64,000 bases of DNA from Theristus sp. LFF4_11 (lineage: Eukaryota; Nematoda; Chromadorea; Monhysterida; Xyalidae): the NCBI GenBank assembly GCA_030248135.1, contig JASANC010005374.1:1-64000 (forward strand). The letters are read 5' to 3'. Position 1 is the stretch's first letter; each line of letters starts with the position of its first letter. Position numbers and translations under genes: made by a program. This document shows, one piece after another, positions 48,664 to 60,689 of the stretch. Below the pieces are notes generated by a model that was not told where the DNA came from, made no database searches, and saw nothing but the letters and a program-made list of their open reading frames with translations.

Positions 48664-49893
48664 ACTAGCCTATTGACCCGAGCGTATGTGGCTTAATCAA
48701 TGCCAAACCTTTTTGGTGAAGTGGCATTGACTTAGAAAGAAAAAACAGTAACGTTTACTGAATAATAACCCTGAAGAAAATTTACCTTGTGCTGCCGTGA
48801 AGTCGCCTACAATTCAATATTTTTTAATGTATTTAAACAAATAAAAAATGCGAAGTTTATGATTTTGCTATTTTTACCCGTTTACCCTAACCGAAGGCAA
48901 GCCTTTTTGTAAGTGAAGTAAAATTGAATAAAAAATATAAAAACTAACGTTTTTTCCATTTACCCGTTTTAGAAAGCTAATGCTTTTTTACCCGTTTACC
49001 TAAGCCAAGCCTTTTTTGTATAGTGAAAATGCGAAGTTTATGATTTTGCTATTTTTACCCGTTCACCCTAACCTAAGTCAAGCCTTTTTGTAAGTCAAGT
49101 AAGATTGAATAAAAAATTTAAAAATTAACGTTTTTTCATTTAAAAAATACCCGTTTTAAAAAGCTAATGCTTCTTTTACCCGGTTACCCTTACATAATCC
49201 AAACTTTTTTCTAAAGTGAAAATGAATGGAAGAAACAAAAAAGTGACGTTTATAATTTCGTTTTGCAGTCATTGCTTCTTTTTACCCGTTTACCCCAACA
49301 TGACCCAAACATTTTGCAAAGTGAAAATGAATGGTAAATACTACCATTTCGACCCAATTAAAAACTAATTTTTTTCAAAGACGGTTTTGTTACATCTTTC
49401 GCAGTCGCTCGTCAAGTTTTGAGCAGCAACAATTGCCAGTTGCCCATCGTGCGTTACGTTGAAATTATCGCTCATAACCATGGAGTATCAACTTGGAAAA
49501 AAAAAATGGGGATTAAAATTTAAAAAAATTTATATATTTTTTTTGTATGCAAAGGGCAACTGGCAGGGGGGGGGGGGGGGGGGGTGTGCCGCCCGCCTTT
49601 CAAAAAAAAAAAAAAAAAATTTTTTTAAAAAAAATTTTTGTTTTATCTCCCCCCGGCGGGATCAGAATAGGGGAGCCACGCCCCCGCCTGCGGGGGGGGG
49701 GGGGGGTGTGTGTTGGAAAAAGAATATGGGGGACGGCGGGGGGGGGGGGGGGGGGGTTTGAGAAAAAACTATCACAGGTGGAAATAAAAAAAAAGTGGGG
49801 AAGGAAAGGGGGGGGGGTTTAATAAGGGGAAAAAAAGGGGGGAATTGGAAAAAAGTGCCACGCACAGACAGACACTTTGTAAATTTAATAATA
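48664..49893 (+). mobile_element. Helitron-like element, family A, isolated copy
   Basis: Starts ACTAGCCTATTGACCCGAGC like the units at 1026 and 3991, with the same internal repeats up to about 49490. It ends GACAGACACTTTGTAAATTT-AATAATATAGA. The stretch 49497-49855 in between does not match any other copy. Confidence 0.6.
49497..49855. other. Homopolymer-rich stretch, possible assembly artefact
   Basis: G runs up to about 20 and A runs up to about 18 occupy the place where sister copies have ordinary mixed sequence. Gly- and Lys-rich ORFs here are meaningless. Confidence 0.5.
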
Positions 49894-52800
49894 TAGATGA
49901 CCGACATCGTTTGGGAGGACCTGATGATTGCATATCTCGACGGTGTTGCACGAAAAAGAAAGTCTGAAAACAAACTGTTTTGTGTGCAGCTCTGCCTCTT
50001 TGTCTAAATCGTCTGTAAAACACGTAGCTTTGCGAAAAATTGATAGAACACGCGACTCTACGAAACCAAAACAGGCTTGATTGATCGACTATTTTCCGTT
50101 TACTAATGCAAACATGTGCAGAGCATAAAATGAAACTGATTTGTTTCGCTGTGGTACACAAACTTGAAAGCCAAAACCATACACCGACAGAAGATTCATG
50201 ACAACACGTACAGTGTACGAAGAACGTAAATTGTTCGTCTACGTTTCAGTTTATATGTTTTGAAATAAAATCAATTCATGCGTTCTGGCTGGTGGGTGAT
50301 GTCCAACAGCAAACAAGTTTGCAAACGTAAAAGTGATACCAGTGCAGTGCCTGTGGTGTAGCTATGGTGACACATACGACAAACATCAATCTGCCCAATA
50401 AAACATCGAAATTTGTCGAAAAGTATGTTCGTGAATGCTGTTTGCTTATCTTTAGTTTACTTATTTTAATTCTCTGTTGAGCTTTTCAACTTCTTGATGC
50501 TTTCCAAAGTTCAATGAAGCTATATGTTACCCCATAATAGGAGTAATTCACAAAACCGTTAACAAGAAAAACTATCGGGAAAAGGTGCGGAAACCACAAA
50601 ACCGAAACGGGCTCACCAAACTCAAAACCAGAAAACGAGCGACATACATGAAAATGCCAAACGCACTACGCTGATGGCACGTGCAAATCCGTTGATGCCA
50701 CAAAGAAGCTTGCATTTATGAAAACTTTCATCAACGCACACTCGGTGTTGGGTGCTGGAACTTTGCGGAAACACGTGCTACAGAGCTGCCATGTGTTTGA
50801 ATCATATTGCTGCCTGTAGCAAATTACCCGCAACACCACACACACGCACATCAAGCGCCATGGGCAGAAACAATTCCGAAAGGCAACGCAATATCCGTAC
50901 TTATCGGTCAAAGTACATGGATGCTACTAGCACATCTGCTTACGTCTGCTTTCTTATGTCTTTTGCTATGTTTCGTGCACACACAAACAACACAAATGTG
51001 CACACGTTTTGGACATATTTCGATTTCAAGCATGTCTCGCCCTTTGGTTGCTGCTCAGTTTCCATGTCACCCCTGTTTCTCCTAATGTTTCTCTTAGCCC
51101 TTTCTGGGTGTATCCAACATGCAAACCAATGTACTACGGAGCCACAAGCTGTCAGCGTGCAAGGCAACTTGCAACAAAAACAAGCATGCACACAAATGCT
51201 CTGAGTGCAGTTTCTTTGCATCGGATTGATTCCGGCCAATTAGCCTGCTGAATTTGAATGGAAGAGGTTAACAGAGTAATGTTCAATATTTAACTGTAAA
51301 AATGACGAAGCACCAAGTGCGAGTGTCACTCTGAACAAAAGTGCGTCTCTGTGATCGGTGCGAAATGCCGATGTTCCTTTGGGAAATTAAAATTACTGTG
51401 GATGCCAGTCAGTAGCGTGCAAATGACGCGTGGCGAGCATGCATTGTGATAGGTGAGTTAAAAATGCAAAATAGATATAAAATATACGGGGCAATACTGA
51501 ACAAACAGACTGTAAAATAAACACGAAAACACATTCACACCCAATGTTCATTTGTCATGCGCCAGTAGCATTGTGCGATTTGCAAGTTTAGTTTTGCTTA
51601 CTGAAAATTATTAGCACCGATCGTTAGCTGCAGGACAAAACGTATGTGGAGTGGCTGCTGTAATAGAGTTGGGTCCTAATAAAAGATCATTGTTATTCTT
51701 GTGCTATTTGCAAAACTTTTTTGATTTGTTTTCAATCACAACTTTTGGTTCTTGCAACCAACGCAAAAAAAGAATGTTTTCTGTATTAATTTGTGAATGC
51801 GTTGTCTTTCTGACAGTAGAGATAGCCACAATTCAGTGCATGAACTTCAGTGTAGCTGAAAACTTTTCCGAGAAAATAAACGGAAGTCGAATTTCGCAAG
51901 ACGAATAGGCTTTTCTTTTTTCCAATGAGCATCATGTGCGGCGAAGTGTCCCGCGAATGTTTTTGCGATGACCTACAAGCTTGTTTAATTATGCTATGCA
52001 TACACAATCAGTGATCACCAATTTTTATCACTAAATTTTTGTTACTTTTTTATTTTATTTCATTACTTTCGCAATTTAACACTTACAAAACTTGAAATAG
52101 AGACAAACATCACAGCAATCTGCACATGTCGAAAATTTTTTTAAATGGCTCAAAAAGGCGATCCACTTCATGCAAAGCCTGAATATCGGTTTAAAAACAA
52201 ATATAACTTTTTTTTCAAAAGTTTGTGATGTGCCATACTACTATTACTGTAATGCTGTGTATAAAACATGGACATAAAGCTCATTCTGAGCCACCGAGAG
52301 TTTTACGAGACCTAAATTTTAAATCAGTATGTTCTACTACACATAGGAATTGCAATGTACATCAACCTACATGCACCTCAAACAAAAATTCAAATGCCAG
52401 CAGTATCATGCTCGTTTTTTTTTTCAAATTTGTTCCAATTAGTATTACTTTTGTGTTTGTCGGAGTTGTTCTTGTTTTTACACAACAAATTCAGAAGATT
52501 ATATGTGCAAGATCACCAGCAATCGATAAACGCAAAACAAGGACTAATTGGTAAACTGCATATGACCGAAACACCGTTTGCGTTTGCGAAGTATGGTTCC
52601 GTTTTACAACATCCGTGCTTCCAAAACATTGTTGAGTGTTAGTGAGGTGTTGCTAATTTAGTACAGATTCATTTTCTTGTTTCACGACACGGGACAATCA
52701 GTTGTGGTATTACGTTGGGCTAACAGTTTTATGAACGCTTCGGGACAATGCAAAACAGCAGCATGAATCGCTTCAGGGCGTTCGAATTATTCTTTTTTTT

Positions 52801-53901
52801 GTCACTGTCTGCTTTCTGCTACTTTTCCCTCACAACTACTGTTGGCGCTTTTGTGTCATATTCAGCGGCGCAGCGCAAAAAAGATCCACAGTGATCAGCA
52901 CACAACACAAACATTATTATCAGTTTATGTAATTTATTATGCGCTGGTTCTGGTCTGTGAGTCTCTGTGCGTTCAATTTTCAGAACATTGAAAAACAACC
53001 GTCCGTCTGTGTCAAATGCGCGTTTGAACTCGGCTGGTGCGTGGTTTTGTTCTCAATTCACCCAGCTCTGTCACCGATAAAACATATGCACATACATGCA
53101 TCTGATCACGTTGTCTCCGCTGATGTTTTCGAGAGAGCTTACTTGCTATGTACATGTGTTGAAGTCTTCAGTTTCTCTCCATAATGGGCATTAGAAGCAC
53201 ACTTTATGGCCAATTCATCTATCACCATCAATGAATAATGCATTGAATTTGCTCTGTTATGTACATAGATCTTGTCTCCATGTCGCCCAACTACAGTGGA
53301 TTATATTCAATGCATTTTCTTTTTAGGACCTGTTGTCAGTTTTGGTTCTTCTTCTGCGCTCTTTGGTCTCGTGTGTCGCCCGCCCGGATGATTCTCTTGC
53401 AGATGCATTGTGAAATACATTGTTTGGCATGTTTATTGTATCTCTTCTAAATTTTCAGTTGATGCATCTTGCATCAGATGAAGCAAGAACTTTGTAAACT
53501 GTCAACCAAAAAGATTTTATAATTCAAATCCTGAACTCTTCATATATTCTTTTAAGTTGCAAATTTATTCAAGGAGATGGAGGTCACAATGCACTAGAAA
53601 CAGAGTATATACATTGATTAAAAGGCGAGAAATTGGTTTTCCAAAGCGTACCCAAATGTTAAACATTAAAGTGTGGTTGTATTTTTAAAAGCTGCGAAGA
53701 TAAAAGCAAACTACGACCATCTCAAAAGCTGTATTCAGAAAACAGCAAAACACAATTTTCTGTTACTGAATGTTCTTGCTATTTTCAGCACTAAAACAGC
53801 CATCACAGTATCAAAACAACGCGTAATTTCCAATAACAATTATAAATCTACTTAACCGCAAAAGAAGATAAAGCAGCTAAACATTTACCGAGCCCTTTGC
53901 C
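49894..53901. other. Gene-free AT-rich DNA
   Basis: ORFs up to 150 codons occur (for example 50752-51204), but none has a recognisable motif or splice-consistent partner. No repeat boundaries were seen. Confidence 0.4.
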
Positions 53902-55053
53902 ATGGCATCTGGTCGAGCACAACGATCAAATTCCAAAGGAATGTCGATGTTGAAAATCGAGCAGGTTTGTGAATCTCCAATTTTGTTGCAGATGTTCCAG
54001 TTATGGGCTGCCATATTTTGATTTCAACTAAACCAGTCACTTTACTGCAATGTCTTTTGATTTAAATTATACTCGGAGCTATTTTTGCTAAATGCCAGTC
54101 AACGTTGAAGCATTCATACCATGTTGGACTGTAAAATACCTACCTTTTTTTCGGATTTCGTTTTATTCATCGTCGTGGAGCTTCGCATGCAATACAAATT
54201 TTCGTGCCCATGGTTCTTTGTGAAAGCTGATTACGACGGTACGACCTCCACGTTTGGATTATGCAGACACGGATAAACAAAACCCCCTGTGAATTTTCAG
54301 ACGCGCGCAGGCGTTGAAGCCCACATTCTGCGCGGGCACATTTCATCAATCCACTTAGATTTTCATTTTCATTATCACTCGAACTCTTAGATAAACAAAT
54401 GCTACAAACCACACTACTTTTTTTCAACATCCTCTGCTAAAAAGGTGGGCGGATGTCAGCATAAATCGTTTGATTAGCTTCATTATAATAGTTGATGTTA
54501 CCGCATAACCGCTCGCTTACGCTGCCAGTCGCCGTTGAAAACATCCAAACTATAGCAGAAAACTGTCGTTTGAATTAATTTATTTTGTTTGTTTGTTTGA
54601 CTAAAACTCTTAAAAACATTTTTGAATGGATTTTGGAAAATAGTCTTTTTTATTTTTCACACAAGCAGACATTTGAACAGTTGCGTACCCTTTCATGAAT
54701 GTTTGCTCTGTGCTATGTTCACTTCAATACGCTCGTTTCCTTGCGCATAAGTCAACGCAGATTGACTGTTGCTTTCTTAGTAGAGCATGCAGCCAAGCAG
54801 TACGCCATTGAGTGAGTATTTACTTACAGTTTCGCTCTGCTACTATGCATTCAGTACAGCCGACATGTTATCCAGTCTCTCATTTCTGTTTTGTGCTGTG
54901 CGCTGCATAACTTACAAAACATGCACATCTACATGTACAACATTTCAAGAAATGTGCACACATGCTGAAACATACTTTGCTTGTGTTGAAACAGTGCCGG
55001 TATGTCCCATACATAAAAGCATATGCTGCTAACAAGCGTGCATATGTATTATT

Positions 55054-55073
55054 GTGTGTGTGTGTGTGTGTTT
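55054..55073 (+). repeat. GT microsatellite
   Basis: About ten GT dinucleotides in a row. Confidence 0.9.
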
Positions 55074-55381
55074 GTACCAGCGGCGCCAAAGCCATATCAC
55101 CTCGTGTACAGTCTGTATAGACAACAGCCAACTCATGCACACGCCGCAAAGCTCGTTACTAGCCTCAATGCTGCATCATGTGTTGGAGCATCGCTAGCAA
55201 CCCTGTGGTTTGCCATATATACATGCACAAGCGATAACGGCGAGAAAATTTTACGTTTCAGTAGCGTCCCCCCCCCAGCGCTTGTGCAATACAGAGAAGG
55301 AATGAGGTATTATGTAATGGTGCAGCTCACAGCATGGTGAAGCAAGGTAGACGTCAGTACAGATGTTTTGTTTCTCTCGGT

Positions 55382-57188
55382 ACGCATTATTTCTGTGATC
55401 ACTCATTCATCACGCTAACACTATAGGCTAAAATTTTTTGTTCTAACAAAAATTTCGGTCGCTTTTTTCGGAATAATATATTGCGAAACGGCAAGGCCTA
55501 ACCGAATGATTGGTAATTTTTTTACTTCATTTAGAAACTCCATTCTTGTTTTCTGCTATTTTTTAAAACAACCAACGCACGATGTACATTTTAAATTTAA
55601 AACGATGTACCAACGCAGATTTAAAACATCGGACAAGATTTAAAAGCAACCGCTACTACGTAGATAGCTTGTTCTGAAAATTTGCTTATGTGTGTAAAAT
55701 GCATTTTGAAAATTATTACAGAAGATTACGGGGCGTTTATGAACTCACTATTGTCAAATTTGATACAAGTTATATGTAGTGTCCAATTGAAATGCGAAAC
55801 AAGGCTGACTAAAGCAAATTGTTATACGATTTTTGACCAATATTGCACCGTGAAGTAACCGCACCAGCCACATCGAAGATGTCCAGCGCCGAGGTTTGTC
55901 ATTCACGGGGATACAATTTTGGGTTTACTTTTTGTTATTGTTTTTGTGGCTTACACCAATCCAATATTTACATCTTCTTGCCAAGAATACCATAAACTGA
56001 TAGAATTTCCAAAAAAATTCACAAAAACTGAAGTTCGAGAACGCACTCAGACGGTCCCCACCACAGGGTTTCACGTTACCGAAAAATGGAACCCAGTGTT
56101 GGTTAGCACATGAGAATGTGGAAACCGATTAAGAACGACTGTACAATGTATGCCCCAGTGAAGCAACAGAAGTTGAACTACAAATGGCTGCATGATGTAC
56201 ATTTGCATACATTTACGTATTTAGTAGCGCCCCCGGTCATTTATTTACATGTACATGTTCGCCTGTCTCGACTTCATACGACGAAAGCGCCATAACAACG
56301 AAGTACTTTTTATGTGCGGGTTGCGCACAAATATATAAATGCCCAATATATATAATATGAATCGATGATGACGTTTGCAATATTGGCTCGCTAACTTGCT
56401 TATCTGTCATTTAGCTCAATGTACCATAAAATGTTACAGGACGGAGCAAATAAAAACAGCTTCGAAGCACGTGTACAGCCGTTTTCGACGCTTTCACGTC
56501 TGTTATATGTTTTCTAAGCCATTTGGTAAAACACGGTTTCGGAAGACGCGCTTCAACGAATTGCTATGGTCTAGACTGGCACAGTTTTTTTACGTACTTG
56601 CGCTTGACTTGACCACTCTTCTTAACTTCCTGATTTACTTTACCTTATCAGAGATCTAGGCAAGGAAACCGAATAAAGTTTGATCTGTCCGTTTCATACG
56701 CTTGGTGGAGCTTCACAAGTTTCAACGCGCTGCTCGCACATGTGGTCAGCAAATATGTGTTCCTGAGACGAATAAGAATGACGTCCTATTTGCCAGATTG
56801 AAATGTTAGATCGTGTAGCCCAACGCAAATGAAAGGCGAAAAGCAAACGATTTGCATCTTGCTGTCGCTGTCTGGTGCTCATACATGCGCGTATGTATGT
56901 TGTCTTGTGGCTAATACTCATTTGGGCGCAATCCATTTTGCATCTGCGCAGAACAAGAAACCAAACAAGAGCGGTACAGATTCAGAACATTGAGTTCACG
57001 AAAGCATTCATAACCCAAGTCCTTTTCTTAAGTATTGTAAAGTTGGTTGGGCAACTTTGAATTACATTTTCCAACTTGTTTTTGTCCTAGTTTTTTGTGG
57101 ACTTGTGCCTTCACACCGTGTACAATGCAAACGCTGTGATGTTCTACAAAACCAGTGCCTTCATCTATTCATGGTCCAAAATTTTCAT
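55382..57188. other. Gene-free AT-rich DNA
   Basis: No coding, RNA or repeat structure stood out, apart from a possible five-codon first exon at 55879-55893, listed as a finding. Confidence 0.35.
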
Positions 57189-57189
57189 T

Positions 57190-57842
57190 ACACAGGGTGG
57201 GCGAAAAAAATAATGGGTTTCAAATTGCCCTATCTCGCGTCTGGTTAGAGGAATAAGTCTGATTGGAAATTTTACAGAACTTAGGTTCACATTTTGTAAA
57301 ATTTTTATGACACTTCTTTTTCATTCAGATGTCTTTTGGCAACTTTTTGAAAAAGTTCAAATTTCGCTTTTTGATTCAAAGGATGGTGTGCAAAAAGTGC
57401 AACGCAAGGTAACTGCCATTTGGTGGTGAAGACGTTTAAAAAAACTGAGATGCACTACAAACAAACCGATACTGAGGTTTTCAAGAAAAAATTTAACACG
57501 GTGTGCGCAAGATTAACCAGACACTTGACTGCACCTGAAAGTGGTAATGAGTTTTCAACATCAGATGGGTGCAGTCTTTTAAATCTGCGGTTCTCACATG
57601 TGGAAGAAAGCACAGCCTTTTTCGAAGAAAATTTGGATGATTATGTGAACATTTATTCAGAATAAAAACACTTTTTAAATAAAGGTGTCAAAATATTAAC
57701 AGATGCAGAAAAAATGTTTAAAATGTTCGAACAAAATGAGTACCTTAGTTCTGCAATGCTTTCAATTTTCAGCCTTATACCTCAAGCCAGACGCGAGATA
57801 AAGCAATTTGAAATTCGCTAGTTTTTTTGGGCCACCTTGTAC
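57190..57842. mobile_element. Mariner-like deletion derivative / MITE
   Basis: The left end has CAGGGTGGGCGAAAAAAATA then TTTCAAATTGC and TATCTCGCGTCTGG. The right end is the inverse (CCAGACGCGAGATAAAGCAA, then TTTTTTTGGGCCACCTTGTA). The arms are about 53 bp and about 80% alike. A TA lies at each edge. The interior ORF of 81 codons (57420-57665) is not recognisable as transposase. Confidence 0.65.
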
Positions 57843-58686
57843 ACAATAGCGGTCCAAATAATGGAACCTCCGCGCAATATCGGGCGCCATGAGATGCCGC
57901 GTGTGTGTTATGACGTCTGCAGTAAAACGCAATGAACAGAAAGCAACTGAGCGCTTTTTATATTGCATATTTCTCAAGCTACACATTGAACTTGAGATAA
58001 ATCGTGAGGCTTTTTTGGTGGCATACGCCAATAAAGCATGGACGCCTCAATAGCTGAGCAACTTACATGTTCTTGTGTGTATGTAAATGCAGCGCATGGT
58101 GGCTGCTGGCCCGCCACCCTCAGACGCATTGTTAGTTTCCTTTTTAGCTAGTACATATATCAGCAATGAAAAGACACTGTGTCGGAAATCGTTTCCTGCT
58201 CTCTCCACTTTGGGTTTCAGTGTATCAATGGTTGTGCACGGGTCTTACATTTTCACCAACTGAAACCACTGTTGTTATTTGTTTCTGTAAATTCTTTTGT
58301 GTTGTACTGACACTTTTTTCATTCGGTTTGTGAAACAAATTTGTTTTTTTTAGATTCAGCTACATGCAGCTGACAAAAGTAAGCTTGTTAGATTTCCAGG
58401 AAAAAAACACAAAACAAAACTAATTATGACCGAACGGACAGCATCTGTATGTGCACTGGGTTGGCGATTTGCAAAACAACTTTTGAAACCTACGTCACCC
58501 AGTGGCTTGCACATTTGTTCCAACAACAGTGCCCACTCCCAAATGATGTTGAGACTTCAAGAAAAGCCTTTCAAAGCTGACAAGCAATCTTTATAATGCA
58601 GCATAATGCCTTGCAGCAAACTCACATGTTCTTTTTTAAACTTCCAAATGTCATTGCGTGATTACAGTTTTAAAACTCGATAACGT

Positions 58687-58813
58687 ATCCAACTAGCTGA
58701 TAGGTTGGTGGTCACGTGATGCTTGGATTCTATGCAAACCAAATTCCGCCTTCACAGCAATTCAATACACGAATGCATGCATCAACCAATCAGCAAGTTG
58801 GATATGCTAGATT
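58687..58813. mobile_element. Palindromic MITE, hairpin family copy 3
   Basis: TCCAACTAGCTGATAGGTTG-GTGGTCACGTGATGC faces ATGCATGCATCAACCAATCA-GCAAGTTGGA in inverse orientation. It is more diverged than the copy at 42770. Confidence 0.5.
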
Positions 58814-58976
58814 CCAGACTGTACTGAACGCAGTGTCTCCTGAAAACGTGTTTATATTTTGAAACATCTGGGTGAATGGTTACGTTTCGCGTGTATTGTA
58901 AATGTAAATTTCGCGACTGTAAAAATCTGAATGCTAAAAAACATTGTACGGAATGGCCGAGGAAACATGACAGCTT

Positions 58977-59240
58977 TTTTCAGGTTGCAAGGAACGCGCG
59001 AATTGTGAATGAAAGAATGAAGACATTTAGAAAGCCAATTGTCTATCAAATTAATCGTGTTTTTTGAATTGATTAATTTGTTTGTGTTATTCTGTTCGTT
59101 TTTTGTCTATCGCACACACGACTAGGAATTATCTTGGCATTTTTGAAAAAGACAACTCCTAGTCTGTGACTAATTCCGCCTTGATGGAGAATACAAGGAT
59201 TGCCTTATTTATTTGGCCATCTGCAATATCTCAGTTGAGC
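58977..59240 (+). repeat. Dispersed AACTCCTAGTCTGTGAC family, best-preserved copy
   Basis: TTTTTTCAGGTTGCAAGG, CGCGCGAATTGTGAATGAAA, GACAACTCCTAGTCTGTGAC and CCGCCTTGATGGAGAATACA appear in order. Four copies occur in the window. Confidence 0.6.
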
Positions 59241-60098
59241 CGCTTTTAGATGTCGTAAAACTCGCAGTGTTATTCATGTGTAAAACTTGTTTTGTCAATT
59301 CCAAAAGCAATGTTTTCTTTTTTATCATTATAATGCGCACTTACACTGGCAAACTTGTGAAATGAACCGATAGCAATACATGTAGTTTTGCATGCATCAC
59401 AAAAAATAAGACTAATCTAACGCAGTCGTCTGTTGGGAGACTTAGTTTACTGGGTTTGCAATGAAAGATTAAAACTAGAATTAATCAGTTATCTTGACAT
59501 GCTATGCTAAAATTACCTGAGCCATATCACCAACCATATCTGTTGTGCAAGCAAAAACAAAAAACATAAAATGAATGAATTCCCAAGAGTCAAGCCTTCA
59601 AATTTGGATTTTAATCAAAGGAACAACGAAGCAGTATCTTCCTATCATCTTCTGCCCATGAACTAACTCCTATGTGACTTTTTGACATAGATTCTCTGCG
59701 ACACGTGGTATGTGACGGATACAGTGTATTATTGTCGCCATGCATTGCGTTAAAACTTGTCAAACTTGTCATCTGTGAAAGAATAATTCAACCCAGTTAG
59801 TCTTCTCGCATCAAAATCTTTGTTATTCTGGTTTGCTGCGATGCGGCTGTTGCATCTGCTTCTGCAGTTCAATATCCCCAGAACTTATCATTTGTTTTTT
59901 GTTTCTTTAATTTTCAATCGGAAAACTTTTTTTGTGGGGTTTCGAAAACTGGCATTCTTTTGAAACCAGGCCAAAAAATCTTTGGTTCAAAAAATTTAAC
60001 TTGAAAAGCATTCACTTCCAGCGTGATCAGAAGCTCGCAACAACTTTACGGTGCGTTTTCAACCAAAAAGCCTTCTGGTGCCATTTCAGGGTTCACGA

Positions 60099-60689
60099 AT
60101 GCCAGAGCAGAGCAGCGACTACCGTGTGACGGTGTTCGGCGCTGGCGGCGTCGGCAAGACGTCCATCATACTGCGATTCATCAAGGGTGAATACACGGAG
60201 AACTACGTGCCGACGATCGAGGACACGTATCGCACGGTGATTGGCTGCACCAGTGACCGTCAGAAGAACGTGTGCACCATGCAAATCACGGACAGCGCCG
60301 GCTCGCATCAGTTTCCGGCGATGCAACGACTCTCGATCTCAAAGGGACACGCGTTCCTGCTCGTCTACTCGGTCACTTCCAAACAGTCGCTCGAGGAGCT
60401 CGCGCCGATCATACAGATGATGAAGGAGGTCAAGGGCGCGCAGTTGGAGCGGACACCGATCATGCTCGTCGGCAATAAATCAGACGACGCTAATCGTCAG
60501 GTGAAAACCGAACTCGGACAAAAGCTGTCCGGCAACTGGGGCTGCGGATTCATTGAGACGTCGGCGAAGAACAACACGAACATTCGAGAAGCATTCCAGA
60601 TGTTGCTCGAACGCGAGAAGACGAGAACACTGACGTTGAACATCGACGACTCCGGCAAAGGACGCAAGAGAAAGTGCGTGCTCATGTGA
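60099..60689 (+). CDS. diras: Di-Ras family small GTPase
   Basis: A single coding exon of 196 residues, with a splice acceptor (CCATTTCAG) nine bases before the ATG, so the 5' leader is spliced. Motifs: P-loop GAGGVGKT (14-21), effector VPTIEDTY (37-44), switch [10 protein letters not shown] (65-72), NKSD (126-129), SAK (155-157) and CaaX box CVLM (193-196, Met favouring farnesylation). [10 protein letters not shown] at the N-terminus and [18 protein letters not shown] identify Di-Ras rather than Ras or Rap. Di-Ras proteins carry Ser in place of the catalytic Gln of Ras, which gives low GTPase activity (family knowledge). The same is visible here. A loop at 51-57 (TSDRQKN) is about four residues longer than in vertebrate members. 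In worms the family member DRN-1 acts at synapses. The frame is intact. Confidence 0.95.
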   Translation: MPEQSSDYRVTVFGAGGVGKTSIILRFIKGEYTENYVPTIEDTYRTVIGCTSDRQKNVCTMQITDSAGSHQFPAMQRLSISKGHAFLLVYSVTSKQSLEELAPIIQMMKEVKGAQLERTPIMLVGNKSDDANRQVKTELGQKLSGNWGCGFIETSAKNNTNIREAFQMLLEREKTRTLTLNIDDSGKGRKRKCVLM

